In this document: positions 57,309 through 64,000 of the stretch, piece by piece
Layout: every line of letters begins with the position of its first letter
How positions within the stretch are numbered: position 1 is the first letter of the stretch
Assembly: GCA_015680685.1 (NCBI GenBank)
Contig: MNCI01002155.1
Location: 249,770 to 313,769, forward strand
Length of the DNA stretch: 64,000 nucleotides
Reading direction: 5' to 3'
Source of the DNA: Gnetum montanum
Taxonomy: Eukaryota > Streptophyta > Gnetopsida > Gnetales > Gnetaceae
Made by a program: the position numbers and the translations under genes
The notes under the pieces: generated by a model
Told to the model about the DNA's origin: nothing
What the model saw: only the letters and a program-made list of their open reading frames with translations
The model's database searches: none

Positions 57309-58113
57309 TGATGAGTGGCAAGGTACCCCTACACTCAACCATATGAATATGAGTGTTTCATGCATGATCTGGTCGAACTCCACAGATAGACTAGTTGTGG
57401 TATCTAGACAGTTATCCTTAGGTCATAGTCCATTGTCTTCCCATCTAGACTAGTGTTAACTTTGTCACGTATGGTTTAGTCCAAAGTGAGGTGTATGATG
57501 TGTTCCTATACTAATGCTACTCCTGGAGATAACGGAAAATAATATTAACTAAGCTAAGAGAGAGAAGGTGAGAGAATCTAAGCTAGCCTAAGTGCGATGA
57601 GTACCAATTCCTCAATCATTCATACACACCTTGGACCTCATGCATGACTACCACTGGGATTACCAAGCATAGATCCTAGGTACGCTACTGGGTTACCAAG
57701 TAGTCACACTTAAATGCTCGTGATCGAGTCATACTCATTCTACGTTTAACAGGAGTTTAGGGTGAAGAGATATTAACTAAGAAAGTAGTAAATAAAAATT
57801 AAGTAAATAATTAAACTAAGTGAATGCAGTAATGATGAAGTAATCTCGATCTTTATTTCTGGTCATGTGCGTGTCCAAGTACGTAACACTCAAATAAGGA
57901 TGTCGTACAATTACAATCACCACACTGCGGGCATGCACTGGGAGGAAAGGGTTGAGATAAGAACTACTTAAATTTAAACACTTAAATTAAGAATTGAAAA
58001 ACTGTCTATCGGAACTACCTACCTCTTATTTATAGATGAGGAAACAGGCTGCGATATCATGTACATGATATCACATACGTGATATCACGATTAACTAAAA
58101 TGGTGACTCATCA
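57309..58113 (-). repeat. Element 3 5' LTR (805 bp)
   Basis: Collinear with 49500-50336, with the minus-strand TATA at ~58025-58037 and fewer palindromes (58049-58090, partly changed to CATGTACATGATATCAC). Followed by ACTAT. Confidence 0.9.
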
Positions 58114-58118
58114 ACTAT
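58114..58118. other. Target duplication of element 3 (right copy)
   Basis: ACTAT, identical to 49495-49499. Confidence 0.9.
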
Positions 58119-58240
58119 TGTTGAAGATGATGTTAGTGATATAGTTAGTTACATCATTAATGATCACTATTAAAAGCTTTATGGATTTATCTCTTATGAT
58201 ATTTGATATTATAAGCAACACACACATTACTAATTAAATT

Positions 58241-60110
58241 ATGACTTCTTCTCACAAGGTTGACAATCCATTGTGTGATGAAAAAACTATTAGGTGTAAT
58301 AATAAAATCAATATTGAAGAAGACTAGAGTGGGCAATCACAAGCAAGATTTTACATGTTCATGAAGATCAATATTTTCCTAAATTTAACTTGATTTTCCA
58401 CTAAGATGAACAATTTTGGTAGTAGGACCTAAAAGGTGATGTTTTCCTACTTCCCAAATGATTAGCTTTGTCAATGCTTCAAGAAGGTCTCTTGAGATTT
58501 GGTCTTGATCATGGCATTAATGGTTAACATGTTACTAGAAACATGTTTAAATCATACCATCCAACAAAGGTTTAACTTAGATAAGATGCCATAATGAAGA
58601 TAATACATGAATGTTATAAAGGTAAGAATACAATACACATAACATTTCAATCTAAAAATGAGAATACAAGATATTGGTCTAAGAGGTTCAATTATCATCA
58701 TCCTTTCATCTTCCAAACTAAAGATGTAGTACATCAAAGATTCCATGTAATTGTAGTAAGTAATGATAAGGGAGATGGAATGGATTGCAAAAAGAAGGGA
58801 GGCCTTAAGACCTAGGAACTTTAGTAGACCTAGAAGAGATAAACAAAGGGATCATAGATGAATACAAGAATGCCATGGTGGCTCTTCCAACTCATCATCT
58901 TTCTCTTCATCTTTATTATCTAGTTATAAGAAGAATGAATGTAGGGAAGGAGATAGAGCTCCATCTAAAGGTCAAGACAAGAAACTTGAAGATCATCATT
59001 AAAGAAATCCATATGATCATGATAGAAGAATCCTAATAGAATCCTAGTAGAGATAGATAAAGAGACAAAGATAGAAGTTAAGGTAGAGAAAGAGACATAG
59101 AAGAGAACATAAAAAACATCATCATGATGAGTTAAATAAAGATTATCACTTTGATTATGACATGCTTGATGATGATGAACCATTATTGATTCCAAGAAGC
59201 ATGATTTAAATTCATGAAATAGTAAGGATTCCTCACAAGCATCAAAAGAAAAGTTACATCAATCATATGACCATGAATAATATCCCATAATTTGAGGGAT
59301 TTTACAACTTTGATTCATCACATCATTTGCAGGTCTTCCATGATGTCTATGATTTGGAGAAAGAAAATGCTAGAATTTAAAGATCTTCCTAAGTATATTC
59401 ATCAAAGAACTTAAAAGTTGGTACTAATCATTAAAGCTAGTCTTAATTCACCAATGATCTATAATGTTTGATCTCTTTAATAAAGTAACTAACTTGAGAA
59501 AATAGATTCAAGAATGGAAATAAAGGAATCATGAATTTATTGATTTATCTATGGAAAATAGTATTTCTTATTATATAAATGTTGAGCCCATGGGTTTTCT
59601 TAAAAGGGGCAACTTTGCTATATCATAGATGGGCTTCAAAACAAATTGAGAGAAACCCATGGGATTTATATCTAAGGTAGGCTATCAAAGCTAAAAGCTC
59701 ATAAAACTAAAAGGCTCATTAACTAGGTGGTGAAAGAAGAAGAAAAACTACACAAAAGGAAGAGTATTGAGAAATACGATTTGGACCCATTCCTGCTTAG
59801 GAAGTAGGTCCATACGTATAATCTAGAGGAGGAAGAGACTTTTCTTGATAAATTGGTTTAACAAAAAAAAACATTTTTCATGCAAAATTTAATCACCAAG
59901 GTAGTAACAAAGGTTGATAAAATAAAAGAGTCAATGGATGAAAAATTCATACTTACTCTAAAGATCATGAAGGAACAAATAGAGCAAGCAAGAGGTAAGG
60001 ACCAATACAAGAGAAAGAAAAGGACAATGCACTTAGAAAGGATACCTATCAACAAAAGGCTAATGCAATGCAATGTGATGTCACTCATATGTGATATGGA
60101 CTTGGTTTGA
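58241..60110 (+). pseudogene. gag: Element 4 gag
   Basis: From ATG 58241 ('MTSSHKVDNPLCDEK'), then 'DEQFW..DLKGDVFLLPK' matches 'DEQMHWRDLQGNIVLPSD' in element 1. A basic/charged stretch (58800-59170) leads to 'DDDEPLLIPRSM' (~59170). The Gag domain relic follows: 'MNNIPxFEGFYNFDSSHHLQ' at ~59270 (element 1: 'MNNIPRFEGGYNTDLQHHL'), then weaker pieces to ~59760. Stops and shifts are very many, mostly explicable by C-to-T changes. It is the most decayed Gag of the family. Confidence 0.7.
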
Positions 60111-60364
60111 ATTTTGGATGAAAAGCCAATGATCACTCTAACCACATATCACACAAAAAATTCATTATGCCTATGGTAAGATACCTCACATCCCAATTTC
60201 TACAATCCCTTGCTACTCCCATTTTTCCTCTTTGTAATATATAATCATACTTTAATGGTTTTGTATAATATAGTATTATTATCTCATCCGGGGGCAATAC
60301 TAATTGTGTGTCTTGGAAGACAGGTACATTTTACATTTAACTCCTTGAGTGCCTACGAACAGTT
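60111..60364 (+). other. Element 4 spacer
   Basis: Non-coding; no protease motif. Confidence 0.4.
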
Positions 60365-60440
60365 ATAGGTGTGGTTATACAAGGGCACTATGTGTTGGAG
60401 CCTACTTTGTGAAGGACCCCCTTGTATAACTTTCGTGCTT
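60365..60440 (+). other. Conserved stem-loop in element 4 spacer
   Basis: TTATACAAGGG (60375-60385) pairs perfectly with CCCTTGTATAA (60419-60429), 11 consecutive pairs. Relative to element 3, one G-C pair has become A-T on both arms. The loop shares 'GGGCA.TAT', 'GTTGGA.CCTACTTTG' and 'GAAGGACCC' with element 3. Confidence 0.75.
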
Positions 60441-60746
60441 CATACCTAACAACTAATTCCACATCATCTTGTGCCTTCAAAATACTTAAACCATCATTTT
60501 TCATTTTCCTACATTCTCATAACTAATCATAATTTTGAAAATCCCTACCACCATCTCCTATAGACCTCATTGACCTACTTTTCTTAAGATTCCTTCTTTC
60601 ATGATCTTTTACTGCTAAATTTTTATATTCTAAGCATCATCTATAATCAAGGTCCCTTCAAACCACCTTTAAATCTTCCAAACTATCCATTTGACTCAAT
60701 TTTTCTCATTAGAAATTGCTCAAAAATTAAAATTTTTCAATGGTGA
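60441..60746 (+). other. Element 4 spacer, second part
   Basis: AT-rich and non-coding; aligns loosely with element 3's spacer (CTTCAAAA.., ACCTTCAAA.. strings). Confidence 0.35.
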
Positions 60747-60820
60747 CATTGTAGCTACAATGTATTAGGTCTTAATATGTTATAGCTACAATGTTGTATC
60801 TTTGTTGTATCTGATATAAA
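60747..60820 (+). promoter_or_regulatory. Palindrome + TATA block upstream of element 4 ORF2
   Basis: CATTGTAGCTACAATG (60747-60762) is a perfect 16-bp palindrome. A partial second copy (TTATAGCTACAATG) lies at 60780-60793, and GATATAAAATG follows (60813-60823). The ORF2 ATG is ~545 bp downstream. The layout parallels elements 2 and 3, though the palindrome sequence differs. Confidence 0.5.
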
Positions 60821-60823
60821 ATG

Positions 60824-61362
60824 TAAATGCAAGAGCTAGAAAAATTTTTCATTTTCCACATTCCAACAAGGGGCATTCATGCTATTTTCTTAATCCTTTT
60901 ACAACTAAGCTTCCAAGCTCTATAACTTCCTCCCAATTTGCATGATTGTTGAGCCCTCTTGATCCTAGAGTGATCAACTTAGTTGTGGGGGAAATGCATT
61001 GGACAATTTGAGCAAATATTTTTCTAACACTGGAAGAGTACATTAAGGCTAATAATAAGAACTAATAATTAAATCTTGATCAAAAAATTCAATAATAACT
61101 AATAAACTTAAACATACCTTTTAATTACCAATCTAAATACATAATAAATAAGAAAATAACAATTGTGAGAGGCTATAATAATTAAAAGTACAAGTAATAA
61201 ATGTTTCTTTTTGAAATTTTCCTAACTTTGCAATCATAATAAGAGCTATAAGTAATAATAAGGACAAAATTTTAATTAAGTCCAAGTACCCAAGAAAGGA
61301 TCATGATCCATTAGGAAATTAATTAAACCTTTGAGTAATTTAATAATCCTTTGTGATTACAA
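60824..61362 (+). other. Element 4 ORF2 leader
   Basis: AT-rich and non-coding. Confidence 0.35.
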
Positions 61363-64000
61363 ATGACTCCTAAGAGACCCATAGCAAAAGAACCCTCATA
61401 GCAAAGAGAAAAAAGACCTAGAGGTAGAGGTCAATTTGGAGAATAGACATCACAAGCAAAGCAAGAGGCTCAATCCTTCAAAATCCGTTAGCAAACACCT
61501 ACAATTGAACACTCTGTATAAGCTAAGGCTGAAGCACCACTAGCTCCAAAACAAGAACAACACCTTATACTATCAATGAAATGTCTTTAGGCCATTTAGG
61601 AGAAATTAATCATGTCCATAGTTATCATGAAACTTAATTTTGAACCGTTCATGGAATTCACACCTGCCAACATTTGAGAATAGCTCCAAACCTCTTCTTT
61701 GTGGCTATCAATATCATGCAATGAAGAATATTACTTAAGAAAAGTGTACCAATTTTAGAAAAACAAGCAAGATGAAGCCACAGTAAAAATTGAAGGATTC
61801 ACACTGCCTTATTTAGTTCAGGCAATTGCAAAGGCACTCAATATTCCTAATGTCAAAGCAAACATTGCATAGATATCTACAAGATATGACACTAGGGCAA
61901 AGAAGTTATGGCTATAAAGGGTATATGAAAAAGTAGATAACGAATATAGTGAATTTTCTTTTGAGGAGAAAATACATTTCATGATAGGAACTTACCATAG
62001 TTTCCCCACTAAGAGGTTAAATAGAATTTCCACCTATGCTGCAAAAGGAAGCTTCATTCTCATGGGAAAATTCAATGCAAATATGGCTCACTTATTATTC
62101 TTAGAAATTCAAAGAAGATTTGAAGAAAAGAAGGCAAGTAAACTCACTTTTTCATTTCCTTACCTTATCAAAAAGTTATGCAAGTAAATAGGAATTCTAG
62201 GTTATACAAATGATTTCTTACGCAAGGTCCAAAATGCATTTTACACACAGATGTCCAAGCTAGTGCCTCCAAAGGAAGATCAAGTAGAGAAGCCATTAGG
62301 CACTAAGGGAGCAATGGGATCTACACCCACTAGAAATGTCTTAGCCATAGGACAAGAGCAAGTAGGATCCAATGGATCAACAGTGGCCAGTGATAGACTT
62401 GAATCAAGTGTTGCATTAGCACAATAGGACTACCAACCTTCCATGAGCCATTTGCAACAAATTGTTGAAATCATAAGGTAAGAAAATATGGAAGCTTTTG
62501 TAATATATAAAGTAAGAGACAATTCTATAAGGCCTAAAGTATCAATAAGAACTACTAGTGGTCAAATCTCATTGCAAATAGAAGAATATGAAGATTGGGC
62601 ACAACAAATCTTTGGGAACGCTGCATCTTTTCAGGTCATGCTAGAGATAGAAGAAGAATCCGTAGTTTTGGTAATGCAATACCAAGATGTAGTAGAAGCA
62701 ACAGAGGTGATCATAGATTACATTTAGAAGTCATTCAATGTTTGCATTATGCCACCAAAAAACATTATTAGAATCAAATATGTTGAAATAATAGCTAGTA
62801 CATCCATGACCCCACAAGAACAGGAAGACATCCTAGATTAGCTACTATACACAAGCCAAGTAATGCATAATCTCATTGGTATCCCCAATGATATTACTAC
62901 AATATATTCATATATGATTTCAACAAAGGATAAGCTAGTAATGGCTGAAATAAGAGCTAAACATGTAGAGAATGAAGTGTAGAGGTTGCAAGCTGAATTT
63001 GCATCCTTAAGAGAAGGAAAGAAAGGCCCTGCATAATACATAGCATCAAACTAGCTCAAGAAATTTAGAATCGAACAAGTGACCCAAGTCATAGCTAGAA
63101 ACATCCAAGTGAGGATGAAAAAGGAAAAGGCAACATTGAACACATCTGTGGAAAAAGCATAGATATATGCACATGCCAAAGCACTAATTGCCCTTGAAGA
63201 ACAAAACAAACAGATTACTATAGAAAATATAAGGTTGATAGATATAGAAGAGAAAAAGACTATTATTGAAGAAAGCATCCACCAATTAAGAGAACAATTT
63301 ACCAAAGTTAATCAAGATATGAGGAAATTGACCAAAGAAAATAAAACTCTATCAATGGAGGAAGTCTATGCAATTTATCAAAAGTCAAAAATTGAGATTA
63401 ATTAGTGTGTGACAAAACGAGGCTAAAAAACATGAAAGACTCAAGGAACACTTCAAGGAACAAGTGGGAATGTATAAGCATATCAATGAAAATAAAATCT
63501 AGATGGCCAAAGCCAAGGTCAGCACTAGCACCATTACTACACAAACACCTGATTGGCAGCCTATCCTAGATACCCTTGCTCATGTTCATCAAGGTAAAGT
63601 GAAAAATGAAAACTTGTATATTAAGGATCTAATAGAATACATGGGGTTAGAAAACCTTCATTATGCTAACTTAGCCATGTTAATAACAGGTAGGCCTAGA
63701 ATTGAATTGGAGTAGCAAGTGGTCACATTATATGCAATGTATGAGAAGGATTTTGCAAACAAGAAGAATGCATAACAAAAATTACATATTGCAAACTCTG
63801 AACTTAAACTAGTCAAAATGAGCTACCAAGATTAGAAAGATGTAGCAACAAACCTAGTCCATAGAATGACTAACAATCAAGAATTATGAAAAATGATCAA
63901 GTCACTTGAAGAAGAAAGATGGTAGTTTATAGCTTGATATGTAAAAGCAAAAAAGATGTTTCCATAGCTACCATGCCCATGGAAGGTACCAACTCTAACC
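61363..64000 (+). pseudogene. Element 4 ORF2 (reaches the window end)
   Basis: ATG 61363 opens 'MTPKRPIAKEPS'. The frame holds, with stops, to ~63410 and continues after a frameshift from ~63500. Aligned blocks with element 3 include 'VIMKLNFEPF' (VIVELNFESF), 'VKIEGFTLPYLVQAIAKALN' and 'MIGTYHSFPTKRLNRISTYA'. Further blocks are 'FILMGKFNANMAHLLF', 'FSFPYLIKKLC' and 'GYTNDFLRKVQNAFY'. Then come a coiled-coil-like stretch ('AHAKALIALEEQNKQITIEN'), 'ANLAMLITGRPRIELE' and, near the edge, 'YVKAKKMFP'. Many stops fit CAG/CAA/TGG/CGA decay. It is homologous over its whole visible length to element 3's ORF2; the last few codons lie outside. Confidence 0.75.

Larger units (their letters stand above)
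49500..58113 (-). mobile_element. Element 3: structurally complete gag + ORF2 element without pol
   Basis: It has two LTRs (49500-50336; 57309-58113), a perfect 5-bp duplication (ACTAT), a primer site at 57287-57308 and a polypurine tract at 50337-50350, for a total of 8614 bp. In minus sense the order is gag (57167 to ~55170), spacer with stem-loop (54130-54190), LTR-like promoter block (53751-53811) and ORF2 (53313-50528). No protease motif (D-S-G, GRPWL), RT, RNase H or integrase was found in any frame. The LTRs are close to those of element 1 and to the solo LTR. It depends on enzymes supplied in trans. Confidence 0.9.
48694..64000 (+). mobile_element. Element 4: old gag + ORF2 element, split by element 3, runs off the window
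   Basis: 5' LTR 48694-49488, primer site from 49491 (continuing at 58119), gag 58241-60110, stem-loop 60365-60440, palindrome/TATA block 60747-60820, ORF2 from 61363. No protease, RT or integrase is present. Its layout matches element 3 part for part, and the ORF2 proteins align along their length, but it is far more decayed. Element 3 interrupts it at 49500-58113. The 3' LTR lies beyond the window. Confidence 0.8.

Overview
This window looks like intergenic DNA from a large, retrotransposon-filled seed-plant genome. I found no intact host protein-coding gene and no rRNA or tRNA gene. Nearly everything is an LTR retrotransposon, a decayed copia or LINE element, or a satellite-like array. Most of the sequence is AT-rich with abundant C-to-T/G-to-A decay. 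The first ~2.2 kb is the exception and is GC-rich with many CpGs. There is an assembly gap at 28358-29197 and single N bases at 3535 and 3835. All statements rest on reading the sequence by eye; no database search was run.

Layout. 1-2360: a CpG-rich satellite-like array (182-bp units plus a 20-bp minisatellite) interrupted by a solo LTR (633-1676, minus). 2556-8450: two decayed Ty1/copia remnants (gag only at 2556-3540; gag-PR-IN-RT at 8450 down to 4750). 10600-14287: a decayed L1-type LINE. 14288-32187: an old LTR element ('element 2', plus), into which a younger one ('element 1', 22964-30324, plus, 5-bp target duplication) is nested. 32188-44966: a minus-strand gag-protease element ('element 5') whose distal part is a ~3.4-kb array of ~180-200-bp hairpin-bearing units. 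44967-48693: a small island without LTR elements, holding an exon-like Gln/Glu-rich open frame, two SINE-like copies and unassigned coding-like remnants. 48694-64000: an old plus-strand element ('element 4', running off the window), with an intact-structure minus-strand element ('element 3', 49500-58113, perfect ACTAT duplication) inserted exactly into its primer-binding site.

The main biological point concerns elements 1-4, which form one gag lineage (related LTR ends TGATG...CATCA and a tRNA-Asp-type primer site where it is legible). None of them has reverse transcriptase, RNase H or integrase. Elements 2, 3 and 4 instead carry a second long open frame ('ORF2', ~930 codons). Its N-terminal half resembles the plant 'putative transposon protein' family (my recollection of Pfam PF20167), and it is followed by a long coiled-coil-like part and a Pro-rich tail. 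ORF2 is separated from gag by a non-coding spacer with two shared features: a stem-loop that shows a compensatory base-pair change between elements 3 and 4, and a palindrome-plus-TATA block about 430-550 bp upstream of the ORF2 start. In element 3 this block looks like the element's own LTR U3. The picture is a family of pol-less, two-gene retroelements that must use enzymes made elsewhere, with ORF2 possibly expressed from its own promoter.
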